Positions 9,135 through 18,180 of a stretch of 64,000 bases of DNA are shown here, piece by piece. The notes below the pieces were generated by a model. That model was given only the letters and a program-made list of their open reading frames with translations. It was not told the origin of the DNA and made no database searches. Where the stretch lies: contig NZ_CADFGP010000009.1 of assembly GCF_902833905.1 (NCBI RefSeq), positions 161,730-225,729 on the forward strand, in the 5' to 3' direction. The translations under genes were made by a program, and so were the position numbers. The DNA comes from Paraburkholderia tuberum STM678. GTDB lineage: Bacteria > Pseudomonadota > Gammaproteobacteria > Burkholderiales > Burkholderiaceae. The first letter of the stretch is position 1; every line of letters starts with the position of its first letter.

Positions 9135-9875
9135 ATGATCCATAAAAGTTCGACCGTTAGCGTACCGGCCGTGACCGACGTGCCGCGGCACATTGCAATC
9201 ATTATGGACGGCAATGGCCGCTGGGCGGCGCAGCGCAAGCTGCCCCGAGTGGCCGGTCACGTGAAGGGTGTCGAAGCGGTCCGCGCGATCGTCGAGGGCT
9301 GCGCGCGGCGCGGCGTCGAATTCCTGACGCTGTTTGCATTCAGTTCGGAGAACTGGCGCCGGCCGGAGGACGAAGTGTCGTTCCTGATGCGTCTGTTCGG
9401 GGCGACGCTACAGCGTGAAACGGCACGGTTGCACAAGAATGGCATCCGCTTGCGCGTCGTTGGTGATCTATCGGCGTTCGATGCGCACCTTCGGGCGCTC
9501 GTGAAGCGAGGGGAAATCAGAACCGCCCACAATACACGTATGACGCTGACCATTGCGGCGAATTACGGCGGTCGCTGGGATATCCTTCACGCTATAAGCG
9601 AGCTACCCGCACGGAGTGCCGTCGATGGTCACGCCGTGCCGGTCGACGAAGCCAGCTTCGCGCAATATCTGGCGATGGCGTACGCGCCGGAACCCGATCT
9701 GCTGATCCGGACCGGAGGTGAGCAGCGCATCAGCAACTTCCTGCTATGGCAGCTCGCGTACACTGAACTCTACTTCACCGACATATTCTGGCCAGATTTT
9801 GACGACGCCGCGCTTGATGCAGCGCTCGCATCATATCGGGCGCGCGAACGTCGTTTTGGGCGCGCAAATGCATGA
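9135..9875 (+). CDS. uppS: Isoprenyl transferase (undecaprenyl diphosphate synthase), orphan copy
   Basis: A complete 246-residue cis-prenyltransferase. The substrate site '[18 protein letters not shown]' contains the catalytic Asp25; '[13 protein letters not shown]' and the C-terminal '[28 protein letters not shown]' are intact. The enzyme makes C55 undecaprenyl diphosphate, the lipid carrier for peptidoglycan and surface polysaccharide. The housekeeping uppS normally sits with frr, cdsA and dxr; this copy is alone between insertion-sequence scraps and a sugar transporter, so it is probably an acquired paralogue. It may serve a specialised polyprenyl product (inference). Confidence 0.85.
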   Translation: MIHKSSTVSVPAVTDVPRHIAIIMDGNGRWAAQRKLPRVAGHVKGVEAVRAIVEGCARRGVEFLTLFAFSSENWRRPEDEVSFLMRLFGATLQRETARLHKNGIRLRVVGDLSAFDAHLRALVKRGEIRTAHNTRMTLTIAANYGGRWDILHAISELPARSAVDGHAVPVDEASFAQYLAMAYAPEPDLLIRTGGEQRISNFLLWQLAYTELYFTDIFWPDFDDAALDAALASYRARERRFGRANA

Positions 9876-10686
9876 CAGAGGTGTGAAGTATTCACTCATG
9901 CTAGACGCCTACTTTATCGGAAGGAGATGGGTCACTCAGACAATCTCCTGCTGTACGAAATGGCCGGTGCCATTCTGTCAGCCGCGCCGCGATCGCGGCA
10001 CGCCACTGGCGAATTGCGCAACCGCTACTTTTCCCCGCTCGTCGAAGTGCTTGAGGCCGTCAAGGCCTGTTTCCGACACTGGATCAGGTCAAACGAGATT
10101 TTGCGAAGATTATGCTGCATTATTCAAGACGCTCTGTTTAGTTATCGCGACCCAGCGACATTTGGCTCAAAAGCTGTGATTTGCAGGAGACGAACTATGG
10201 GCTACTGGGCTTATAAGGAGGTTCGGTCCATGCATTTCCTTGGGACTCGGTGCTCGCCGTGCAGGATTCGCTCAGGCGGGCTGGCCTGTGGTTGCTGCAA
10301 TGCGGAGACGCCGGGTCATTTGACCAACGTCAAAACCCTGCGGTGCAATGAGAAGAACGTGAGAGAAGTCCAGGATGCGAAGCTTATCTGATGCTTAGCG
10401 ACGTCATGTTTGGGATGACTGAACAAACCGGAGCGATGCTTCGAGCCGTGGGATTTCTCATGTAATCAGCGTACTCCTGGGCAACTTAAGGCGGAGGTTA
10501 ACGATGCGCATCAACGGCGAAGGTGTCGAAGCGTGCATTGTCGGCGCGCTATTGGTGTTCAATGCCGCGCCCGGCCTCTTTCAGGAAGAGCAGGCAAATG
10601 GTGTCGTCGATGCATTGAGGCAGCGCAGAGTCGGCTCGGTGTCGATCCGGCTCGCGCGTTATCGTGATGATGTGGGCCGCCGGCCT
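9876..10686. other. Region of about 810 bp without a confident gene
   Basis: An ATG at 9927 after a good GGAAGGAG site opens a 154-codon frame ('MGHSDNLLLYEMAGAILSAAPRSR...') with no recognisable family and a Cys-rich, atypical second half; it may be a decayed or short hypothetical gene. A second frame starts at 10504 after GGCGGAGG but runs into the antisense of the binding-protein gene. Neither is supported well enough to call. Confidence 0.3.
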
Positions 10687-11679
10687 TCAATGCTTCAGGC
10701 AAGTGTCGGCGTTCTTCCATGTGCAGACGTCGAGTCCGGTGTGAATGACCGGAGGTACCGACTTCCCTTCCGCGAGGTCACGCATGACCATCGCGGCGCG
10801 GTAGCCCATTTCCTCGGGCCGCTGGCCGACGAGCACATTCACCTTGTGTTCCTTGAGCGCTTGCAGTTCGGGCCCGAGCGTATCCGCCGAGACGATCACG
10901 AACTTGCCGTTCTTGATCTTGTCCATTATCGGCGCGACAACCTGCGAATAGGCCTGCGGCGCAAAGAGAGGCCAGCCGCCCGCTAGCAGAAAGGCGTCGA
11001 GACCGGTAGGGTGGGCGGTCAGCGTGTCCTGCATCATCTGGTTCGCCTTGGCGGCGTCGTCGTTCACGTAGAGCGGACAGCCACTGATCTCATGCCAGCC
11101 GTTCTCGCCAGCGAGCTTCGTGATCCCTTTCTTCCCGGAGAGCACATCGCGCGCGCCCTGGGCCCGCTGGTTGATGTTCTCCGCTGCCGGATTGCCCATC
11201 ACCAGGCAGACATTGCCGCCTTTCGGCATCAGCATCTTCAACTGCTCGCCAAGCTTGGCGCCCAGTTCGTAGTTGTCGGTGCCGACATAGGCCTTGCGCA
11301 GCGACGCATCCTTCGGCAGCAGATCGGCATCCGCGGTGATGATCGGGACCGATCCGCCGCGGCGGCGCAGCACCTCCGCCACAGCCGGCGCGTTCGCGGG
11401 CGAGATCGCCATGCTCGCGACGCCCTTGGTCAGCAGGTCGTCGATGATCTGCACTTGCGCGCTCTCGTCCGCGGCGGTCGCGGGACCGGTGTAGTAGCAG
11501 TTGTAGCCTTCCTTGTTGAGTTCCTTGTTCGCCCGTTCGCATCCTTGATGCATGAGGTCGAAGTACGGGTTGTCGAGACCCTTCACCACCAGCGCAAGGG
11601 TCTTATCGGCCGCGAAGCCAGAGGACGCCAGCATCGCGAGTCCTCCAGCCGCGGCAAGACACATCCACAGTTTCTTCAT
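10687..11679 (-). CDS. Sugar-type ABC transporter substrate-binding protein
   Basis: A 330-residue periplasmic protein of the ribose-type (Peripla_BP_4) group. Residues 1-22 are a signal peptide (MKKLWMCLAAAGGLAMLASSGFA). The mature protein starts 'ADKTLALVVKGLDNPYFDLMHQGCERANKEL' and shows 'LLTKGVASMAISPANAPAVAEVL', 'AYVGTDNYELGAKLGEQL' and 'DAFLLAGGWPLFAP'. The ATG at 11679 has AGGAGGA upstream. It is last in a leftward ATPase-permease-binding protein operon. The closest named group is ribose/xylose-like; the sugar is not determinable here. Confidence 0.9.
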   Translation of the reverse strand: MKKLWMCLAAAGGLAMLASSGFAADKTLALVVKGLDNPYFDLMHQGCERANKELNKEGYNCYYTGPATAADESAQVQIIDDLLTKGVASMAISPANAPAVAEVLRRRGGSVPIITADADLLPKDASLRKAYVGTDNYELGAKLGEQLKMLMPKGGNVCLVMGNPAAENINQRAQGARDVLSGKKGITKLAGENGWHEISGCPLYVNDDAAKANQMMQDTLTAHPTGLDAFLLAGGWPLFAPQAYSQVVAPIMDKIKNGKFVIVSADTLGPELQALKEHKVNVLVGQRPEEMGYRAAMVMRDLAEGKSVPPVIHTGLDVCTWKNADTCLKH

Positions 11680-11892
11680 TGCTTCCTCCTGTTCGGCGCC
11701 GGCTCTACGGTGCCCATGTGGGCCTACACAGTCTTCATAACGATCCAACGTCAGGCCCGAAATCGGAACTCGGCCTTGGAGCGGATCCTCGCGGTCTTGT
11801 GAACCCATGCGTGCGGCAGTTCCGCGCCTGATCCGGCCGCACCCGCTTCCCGCGGCACCGGCCGGGAAGCGGCCGGCGCGTCCAACGACATT

Positions 11893-12918
11893 TCAATCTC
11901 CTTGCCGCTCGCCACCGAGCCTGTTAAAGAGCACCGCGACGACGATGAAGCTGCCGACGACCGTGCCCTGCCAGAACGCGTCGACGCCGAGCAGGATCAG
12001 GCTGTTGCGGATGACCTCGATGAGCGCCGCGCCGACGATCGTGCCGAAGGCGCTGCCAACCCCGCCGATCAGATTGGTCCCGCCGACCACGGTAGCAGCG
12101 ATCACACGCAGTTCGTCGCCCGTGCCGAGGCCTGTCGTCACCGCGCCTAGCCAGCCGACTTCGAGAATCGCCGCGACGCCCGCCATGAGGCCGCAGAGCA
12201 TGTAGACGGAACAAACGATGCGGCGCACCGGTACGCCGGTGAGAGTCGCCGCATGACGGTTGCCGCCGATCGCGAACACATAGCGGCCCCAGCGGGTCCA
12301 GCCGAACGCGAACCAGAACAACAGCCCAAGCAGGATCAGGAACCACACCGGATTGGCGACGCCGAGCGTCGCGCCGCCGCCGAGCGCGAGGAGCTTGCTG
12401 CCGTCGGGGCCGAAATCGAAAATGGTCCGGCTGCGGGAGATCACGAGTGCGAGGCTGCGGCCGACGCTCAGCATGGCGAGCGTCACGACGAAAGGCTGCA
12501 TGCCGAGATACGCGATGAGCAAGCCGTTGACGAGGCCGACCAGCCCGGCGGTCAGTAGTCCCATGCCGATACCGGCCCAGATCGGGTAGCCCGCGTTCAT
12601 GACGACCGAGAGCACGATACCGCTGATGCCGATCGTCGAGCCAACCGAAATGTCGATGCCGCCCGTGACGATCACCGCCATCATTCCCAGCGCCACGATG
12701 GCGACGAAGGCGAAGTTTCGCGTAACGTTGAAAAGATTCTCGGAGGTCGCGAAGGTCGAGGTCGCGAAAGACAGGGCGATACAGGCGACGATCGTTGCCA
12801 GCACGACCCAGAACACCTGGCTTGCGAGCATTCCCGACCAGCGAGTATGCGTCCTCGCGGACTGTGGATCATCGAGCAATGGCGGGGTTGTAGGGGGCCT
12901 TCGCGGCGCGTCGTTCAA
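11893..12918 (-). CDS. Sugar-type ABC transporter permease, RbsC family
   Basis: A 341-residue inner-membrane permease with 8-10 hydrophobic helices. Family landmarks are 'ALGMMAVIVTGGIDISVGSTIGISGIVLSVVM' in the first half, 'GWTRWGRYVFAIGGNRHAATLTGVPVRRI' (the loop that contacts the ATPase) and 'VIAATVVGGTNLIGGVGSAFGTIVGAALIEVIRNSL'. It sits between the ATPase and binding-protein genes of the same transporter, with a gap of about 210 bp before the latter. Confidence 0.92.
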   Translation of the reverse strand: MNDAPRRPPTTPPLLDDPQSARTHTRWSGMLASQVFWVVLATIVACIALSFATSTFATSENLFNVTRNFAFVAIVALGMMAVIVTGGIDISVGSTIGISGIVLSVVMNAGYPIWAGIGMGLLTAGLVGLVNGLLIAYLGMQPFVVTLAMLSVGRSLALVISRSRTIFDFGPDGSKLLALGGGATLGVANPVWFLILLGLLFWFAFGWTRWGRYVFAIGGNRHAATLTGVPVRRIVCSVYMLCGLMAGVAAILEVGWLGAVTTGLGTGDELRVIAATVVGGTNLIGGVGSAFGTIVGAALIEVIRNSLILLGVDAFWQGTVVGSFIVVAVLFNRLGGERQGD

Positions 12919-12944
12919 TGTGGTGGCTCCGATGCGAGGCAGGT

Positions 12945-13685
12945 TCAGGCAGCGGCGATGGCGCCGGTGATCAGTCCGGTCACTTCTTCCGGGGAGGACT
13001 CTTCGGTCTTCTTGTCCGCGACCTTGCGCCCGCGCCGCATGACAACCACCCGTTGGGCAACGGCGAATACGTCAGGCATGCGGTGGCTGATGAGGATGAC
13101 GGCGATACCGTGTTCGGACAGGCGTCTGATGAGATCCAGCACCTCGACGACCTGGCGCACACTGATCGAGGCGGTCGGCTCGTCCATGAGGACGAGCCTT
13201 GCTTCCGAGAGGCGCGTGCGGGCGATGGCCACCGCCTGCCGCTGTCCCCCCGACATTTGCCTGACGAGGTCGCGCGGGCGCGTCTCGGACTTCAGTGCCT
13301 TGAACAGTTCACCCGCACGCCGATACATGGTCGCGTGATCGAGCACGCGGATAGGCCCGAACCCGACCCGCGGTTCGCGGCCAAGGAAAACGTTGGCGGC
13401 TGCCGTCAGGTTGTCGCAGAGCGCGAGATCCTGATAGACGACTTCGATGCCGCGCGCGCGCGCGTCGACCGGCTTGTTGAAATGCACGGGATTTCCATCG
13501 ATGAGAATTTCGCCGTGCGAAGGTGGAAAGTTGCCGGCGACGACCTTCACCAAAGTCGATTTCCCGGCCCCGTTATCGCCCATGAGCCCCACGACCTGAC
13601 CTGGCTCCAGACTGAGCGTCACGTCGGTCAGGGCCTGAATGGCGCCGAAATGCCTGGAAACGCCTCTGAGCTCAAGAAGACTCAT
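12945..13685 (-). CDS. Sugar-type ABC transporter ATP-binding protein (single domain)
   Basis: A 246-residue ATPase with Walker A 'GDNGAGKST' (about 35-43), Q-loop 'YQDLALCDNL', signature 'MSGGQRQ', Walker B 'LVLMDEPTAS' and the H-loop His in 'ILISHRM'. RbsA-type ATPases usually carry two nucleotide-binding domains in about 500 residues; this one has only one, as in FrcA-like systems. The first ATG with homology is 13685; the frame is open to 13724. It is the first gene of the leftward operon, 26 bp before the permease. Confidence 0.9.
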   Translation of the reverse strand: MSLLELRGVSRHFGAIQALTDVTLSLEPGQVVGLMGDNGAGKSTLVKVVAGNFPPSHGEILIDGNPVHFNKPVDARARGIEVVYQDLALCDNLTAAANVFLGREPRVGFGPIRVLDHATMYRRAGELFKALKSETRPRDLVRQMSGGQRQAVAIARTRLSEARLVLMDEPTASISVRQVVEVLDLIRRLSEHGIAVILISHRMPDVFAVAQRVVVMRRGRKVADKKTEESSPEEVTGLITGAIAAA

Positions 13686-14153
13686 GGACAGTCGTGCTCG
13701 CTGGAGTGGGGGCGTCCATGGCATTGGCCGGACGGCCAGTAGACACGCGAAGGAAGTAAATATTTTTTAGCGCACGATAGGGCATTTAGCAAGGCACTTT
13801 GGCCACCTGTCGAACGTGCCGCCGAATCGGAAGGCGCGTCCAGTGCGGCTGCGCACGAAGCGGCGAGCGGTGGCCGCTGAGGGGCGTCGAGCCGCTCGCG
13901 TCCATCGGAAAATGTCATCCAGCGGACTTCGCGCCACAGGCGCCGCTCCTGGCATGACAAGTACGATCGCCCCAATTAAGCCAGGCCTGAAAGCTTCTGG
14001 CGCGTCCGTGCGAGGGTAATCACCCATTAGCCCAAGCGGTCTTGGATGTCTTGAGAATGGATCGTACGGACACGGGCTAAAGGGCTGGCACGCAGAGATC
14101 GTCGCTGGCGCGCCGGCCGTCGACGAACGCTCATCCCTGGCGCCGCTGCAAGA
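13686..14153. other. Promoter region of the sugar ABC operon
   Basis: About 470 bp between the ATPase start and the end of the MarR-type gene on the same strand. Nothing recognisable is coded here. An AT-rich patch near 13750-13780 is the likely leftward promoter. Confidence 0.35.
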
Positions 14154-14621
14154 TCACCAATCTGGCGATTTGGCCGCTCCGCCAACCAGTGGTGTCTGTT
14201 GAACCTGAAACTGCCCCAGCGCCCAACCGAATGACTCGATTTCCCGCTTATGCAGCATCGCGAGCTTCAACAGGCACCGCTCGCCTTTTTCCGTCAGGTG
14301 GACCTGCACGAGTCGCCGGTCGGAAGCGTCGGGGCGACGCTCGACGAGCCCGGCGGCTTCGCAGCGGGACACGAGCGCCGCGGTACCGTTGGGCGCTGCC
14401 TGCAACCGTTCAGCCAGTTCGCCGATACTGGCCCAGGAGCGCTCGGGAAATCCCCTGACGTGAAGGAGCATCTGATATTGCAGAGGCGTGACTCCTTCCG
14501 CGTGAGTAATTTCTTCCGAATATCGCAGGAACCTGCGTAACTGGTAACGGAATGCGGACATGGCTTCGAGATCCTGCTTGTTGGGCATGCCGACCCGGAT
14601 GTGCGGTGATGTTTGCTTCAC
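14154..14621 (-). CDS. MarR-family transcriptional regulator
   Basis: A 155-residue winged-helix regulator. The core runs about residues 25-135: 'ITHAEGVTPLQYQMLLHVRG', recognition region 'SIGELAERLQAAPNGTAALVSRCEAAGLVERRPDASDRRLVQVHLTEKG'. The 'D.SDRR' wing is classical for MarR. The start is taken as the GTG at 14621 after ACAGG; the ATG at codon 12 is an alternative. It lies upstream of, and co-oriented with, the sugar ABC operon and divergent from the ClC gene. It could control either one. Confidence 0.85.
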   Translation of the reverse strand: MKQTSPHIRVGMPNKQDLEAMSAFRYQLRRFLRYSEEITHAEGVTPLQYQMLLHVRGFPERSWASIGELAERLQAAPNGTAALVSRCEAAGLVERRPDASDRRLVQVHLTEKGERCLLKLAMLHKREIESFGWALGQFQVQQTPLVGGAAKSPDW

Positions 14622-15060
14622 TTTGCTACCTGTCTCGTTCGGAACATGGACCAGGCGCCTGAAACCGGATTCTCTGCAGCCTTGCTGAAATCCTGTTGCT
14701 CTATCGCAAAGCGCACCGGCAATGCGGCGTGACGGGGTGACAGCGCAAAATCGTATCAGATGGATTGCGTGCCCGCGCCGGATCTGGATGCGGTGAACGG
14801 TGGGTGTTCCGTATCGCCACGACCATCAAGGTTGGTGAACACGCGTTGATAGGACTATAGTGCATGGCACGGCATGACATGATTGCCGAGGCCTGTCTAC
14901 CCGGTCGCACCGACCGATTCAGGCGGGCGGTGCGATGTTCGATCATCCCCCAAGACCGCTCGGCTTCTTTCTGCGGGGACCTTGTATTGCGTGCATGGGA
15001 CCGCTCGAGGCTCCCGCGCCGAACGATGACGCGGTGTTGTCATGCGAGGAGAGGCGGGAT
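14622..15060. other. Divergent intergenic region between the MarR and ClC genes
   Basis: About 440 bp with divergent promoters expected. The reading frame of the ClC gene is open from 14935, but the AGGAGAGG site before 15061 argues that this part is leader. Confidence 0.4.
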
Positions 15061-16995
15061 ATGGCCCCCACGAAGCTCGACGGCAAGGAAGGAGATTCGG
15101 CGCCTCCTGAAAACGCGCAAGAAGTCGTGAAGCCGCTCGACCTCTATCGCATGAGCATGCTGGGGTTCTGCCTCGGGATCGTGACCGGTTTTGGCGCGGT
15201 CGTGTTCAGGATGCTGATCGGCACTATCCATAATGCGGCGTTTCTCGGACGCCTTTCGCCGCTCTACGACGCGAGCCAGTTTACCCCGCCGTCGCCGTGG
15301 GGCGCATGGGTGATTCTTGTGCCGGTAGCAGGCGGCTTCGTGGTCACGTGGCTGGTAAGCCGCTTCGCACCGGAAGCAAAAGGGCATGGCGTGCCAGAAG
15401 TGATGGACGCGATCTATTTCGGGGGCGGCGTGATCCGTCCGGTCGTGGCGGTCGTCAAGTCGCTCGCATCGGCGATCGCGATCGGCACCGGTGCGGCGGT
15501 GGGCCGGGAAGGTCCGATCATCCAGATCGGTTCGGCAATGGGCTCGACGCTGGGTCAGTGGCTGCGGATGCCCGCCAGTCAGCGGATCATTCTCGTTGCG
15601 AGCGGCGCGGGGGCCGGCATTGCCGCGACGTTCAATACGCCGATCGGCGGCGTGCTGTTCGCGACCGAGCTGATGATGCCGGAAATCAGCGTGGGGACTT
15701 TTCTGCCCGTCGCACTGGCAACGGGCACCGCCACGTTCGTGGGACGGCTGTTCTTGGGCGGAGCAGCGGCTTTCCTGGTTCCCCCTCAGCTCGGAGCGCT
15801 CGATAACCATCTCGCGAGCGGCTTCACGCTGCTGCTTTACGCGCTGCTCGGGGTCGTGGCCGGCGTGGCGGCCGCGTTTCTGATTCGCGGATTGCACTGG
15901 GCGGAGGACGCCTTCGATCGCGTTCCGGGGCGTTTTGCGCGCCACGCGCTCGGCATGCTGTTCGTCGGCGTAATGATGTATCTGCTGATGCGCTACGCAG
16001 GCCGCTACTACGTGGAAGGCGTGGGCTACGCAACGATCCAGGCGACGCTCAATGAACAGTTGCAAGGTGGCCTGTTCCTGCTGCTGCTTGCGCTGTGCAA
16101 GATGGCCGCGACGTCGGTTAGCCTCGGCTCCGGCTCGTCGGGCGGCGTGTTCTCGCCGTCGCTGTTCATCGGCGCGACGTTGGGCGCCGCGCTGGCGTCC
16201 CTGTTCCATCTGCTGGTGCCGGCCGCTCCGGTCAGCGTGCCTGCATTCGCGATGGTCGGCATGGGGGCGGTGGTCGCGGGCGGCACGGGTGCCGCGATGA
16301 CGGCAGTGGCGATGATCTTCGAAATGACGCGCGATTACGACATCGTGCTGCCGATGATACTTGCGGTTGCGTTCAGCATCGGCACCCGCCGGCTCCTCTC
16401 GCGCGAGACGATCTACACGATGAAACTCGTCAGGCGCGGTCATGTCATTCCCGATGCGTTGCACGCCAATATGTTTCTCGTGCAGAACGCGGGGGCGATC
16501 ATGGAGGCCGACATACTGGTGCTCGACGTGGAGGTCCCGTTTCGCGATCTCCTCGATCGCATGGGCGTCGCGCCGTTCCGGCACATCGTCGTCACGAAGG
16601 CAGGCATGCTGTACGGCGTGCTGCGCATCAACACCGGCCTGCGCCGCGCGGTCAGCCATGACAATCCGACGGTCACGATCGGGCAACTCGCGAATCGCAA
16701 CTTCATCGTCGTGAAGCGATCCGATGCGGCGTTCGAAGTGATCAGCGAACTCCGGCAGCGCCGCGCGGTGATGGCGGTGGTCCTCGTCGATGCCGCTGTC
16801 GATGGCGCGTTCGACGTGTCCGGCGTGATTGCGAAGGAGCATATTGCGGACGCCGTCGCCCGCAGTATCGATATTTTCCAGCCCCGGGCTCGCGGCAGGA
16901 CCGCCACGCCGATGCAATCCGTGCGCGTCAACGACGCTTCGTATGCCGTGCACGGCAGGGGTCTCAAGGTGAGCGACCGTGAAGCTGAAAACTGA
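15061..16995 (+). CDS. ClC-family chloride channel/transporter with CBS-like C-terminus
   Basis: A 644-residue membrane protein: ClC core (about 30-450) plus a cytoplasmic tail of about 190 residues holding degenerate CBS repeats. Landmarks are 'GHGVPEV' (108-114), the gating-glutamate loop 'GREGP' (148-152) and 'GSSGGVFSPSLFIGA'. By alignment with CLC-ec1, the selectivity-filter Ser107 is His and the internal proton-path Glu203 position is Leu, so it may not be a standard 2Cl-/H+ exchanger (inference). Start 15061 has AGGAGAGG upstream. It overlaps the next gene by 17 nt. Confidence 0.9.
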   Translation: MAPTKLDGKEGDSAPPENAQEVVKPLDLYRMSMLGFCLGIVTGFGAVVFRMLIGTIHNAAFLGRLSPLYDASQFTPPSPWGAWVILVPVAGGFVVTWLVSRFAPEAKGHGVPEVMDAIYFGGGVIRPVVAVVKSLASAIAIGTGAAVGREGPIIQIGSAMGSTLGQWLRMPASQRIILVASGAGAGIAATFNTPIGGVLFATELMMPEISVGTFLPVALATGTATFVGRLFLGGAAAFLVPPQLGALDNHLASGFTLLLYALLGVVAGVAAAFLIRGLHWAEDAFDRVPGRFARHALGMLFVGVMMYLLMRYAGRYYVEGVGYATIQATLNEQLQGGLFLLLLALCKMAATSVSLGSGSSGGVFSPSLFIGATLGAALASLFHLLVPAAPVSVPAFAMVGMGAVVAGGTGAAMTAVAMIFEMTRDYDIVLPMILAVAFSIGTRRLLSRETIYTMKLVRRGHVIPDALHANMFLVQNAGAIMEADILVLDVEVPFRDLLDRMGVAPFRHIVVTKAGMLYGVLRINTGLRRAVSHDNPTVTIGQLANRNFIVVKRSDAAFEVISELRQRRAVMAVVLVDAAVDGAFDVSGVIAKEHIADAVARSIDIFQPRARGRTATPMQSVRVNDASYAVHGRGLKVSDREAEN

Positions 16996-17233
16996 GTGGC
17001 GGACGTTGCGCGAGCGGCTCAAGGCCGCGGTGCACCTTGCGGATTCCGGGAGCACACGGGAAGACCGTTCGCCCGACGCAGCCCCCGACCCGCGCGAGTG
17101 GGTGATCGTCTATCGCACCGAGCGCGGGTTCTGCTGCATGTACCGGGGCGAGCCGGTCGAATTCGACGAGATGCTGGACGTGCAGATATGGTCGGAGGAA
17201 GAGGACGTGCGGCTCTGGTACTTCGGGCTTTGA
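16979..17233 (+). CDS. Small acidic hypothetical protein, translationally coupled to ClC
   Basis: An 84-residue protein starting with GTG inside the last codons of the ClC gene (17-nt overlap, different frame). The sequence is coherent and soluble: 'PREWVIVYRTERGFCCMYRGEPVEFDEMLDVQIWSEEEDVRLWYFGL', with many acidic and aromatic residues. I do not recognise the family. The overlap implies that translation depends on the ClC gene and suggests a role with that transporter. Confidence 0.6.
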   Translation: MKLKTEWRTLRERLKAAVHLADSGSTREDRSPDAAPDPREWVIVYRTERGFCCMYRGEPVEFDEMLDVQIWSEEEDVRLWYFGL

Positions 17234-17261
17234 ACTGGTCCGCGGGTCGTGCGCTGCGCAA

Positions 17262-17759
17262 TTAGCGGTACACCAGGTCGGCGCGGCGATTCTGCGACCA
17301 CGACGCCTCGTCGTGCCCCAGCGCAACCGGTTTTTCTTTGCCCAGGCTGACGGCTTCCAGTTGCGTCCCGGGCACGCCAAGCGTTTCCAACTCACGCATG
17401 ACGGCCTGCGAGCGCCGCTCGCCCAGGGCGAGATTGTATTCGGTGGTGCCGCGCTCGTCGGTGTTGCCCTGTATCAGCACATGCTGGGACGGATGCCGGC
17501 GCAGATAGTCCGCATGTGCCTGGAGTAGCGCCTGATAGTCATCCCTGACGCTATAGCTGTCGAAATCGAAATAGATGCTTCGCTTTGCAAGCGGACTGTT
17601 GGGATTGTTCAGTTCGTCGATCGTCGAGGGACTGGTACTGAGCGCCGACGCATTGGCAGCCTGGCCGCTCGATGTGACCGTTTGCGGCGTTTTCGTTTCA
17701 TGACATCCGGCGAGCAGCGCGAGCATCACGAACGTGAGCCGGATCGTGCATTTTTTCAT
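17262..17759 (-). CDS. Pal/OmpA-domain lipoprotein, orphan copy
   Basis: A 165-residue outer-membrane lipoprotein: signal with lipobox 'LLAGC' (Cys about 19), a Ser/Thr linker, and an OmpA-like peptidoglycan-binding domain (about 60-165) with 'SIYFDFDSYSVRDDYQALLQAHADYL', 'LIQGNTDERGTTEYNLALGERRSQAV' and 'NRRADLVY'. It resembles Pal of the Tol-Pal system, but no tolB, tolA or ybgF is nearby, so this is an extra copy. It ends convergently with the small gene at 16979-17233. Confidence 0.85.
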   Translation of the reverse strand: MKKCTIRLTFVMLALLAGCHETKTPQTVTSSGQAANASALSTSPSTIDELNNPNSPLAKRSIYFDFDSYSVRDDYQALLQAHADYLRRHPSQHVLIQGNTDERGTTEYNLALGERRSQAVMRELETLGVPGTQLEAVSLGKEKPVALGHDEASWSQNRRADLVYR

Positions 17760-18024
17760 TCTGTCTCCCAGAAAAGTGACGACGTGGAGCAGGGCAGTAC
17801 GTCGAGGGAAGCGACGTCTTGAAGTCTATGTGGCGTTTGCGTGGTGTGCCTCCGTATTTTCCCAGGCGATGCCGCCATCGGAGCAGCCGCCGTTATCTCG
17901 CGAAGGTCATCTGAATGAACTCCTGCCGTGTTCCCCCTTCCTGGTTTTCCGAAGAAGGTGCAGGAATCGCTTGAATAAATGTCACAACGTGCTTATCCTA
18001 GGGGCTAGTGGTGTGGGACCTGGC
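17760..18024. other. Intergenic region upstream of the pal-like gene
   Basis: Leader and promoter of the leftward lipoprotein gene. No coding region is recognised. Confidence 0.35.
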
Positions 18025-18131
18025 GTGCCGATATTGCATGTTATGGCGTATGGTCCGTCAGCAAGCCCACTCGTTTTCAGGCGACAGAAGGCGATTCCCC
18101 TCCGCCCAGCTTCACGGCTGGGCTTTTTTTT
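18025..18131 (+). ncRNA. Candidate structured leader or small RNA, copy 1
   Basis: It starts with GTGCCGATATTGCA (18025-18038) and ends in a perfect 7-bp hairpin (GCCCAGC 18104-18110, GCTGGGC 18117-18123) followed by eight T residues, which is an intrinsic terminator. The start and the terminator match the element at 28750-28889, and both lie just before ClC/MFS sequences. Function unknown. Confidence 0.4.
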
Positions 18132-18180
18132 CGTTGATCCCTATCTGACGTTGAATCCGTCTGCCACTTTCTTCCGCATC

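Noticed and set aside
10504..10986. Plus-strand frame with a good ribosome site (GGCGGAGG) at 10504
   Set aside because: More than half of it is antisense to the sugar-binding protein gene, and the first 60 codons match no family; kept only as a remark on the intergenic region.
15040..17055. 671-codon minus-strand frame opposite the ClC gene
   Set aside because: Antisense shadow; low-complexity His/Arg/Asp-rich product and no ribosome site.
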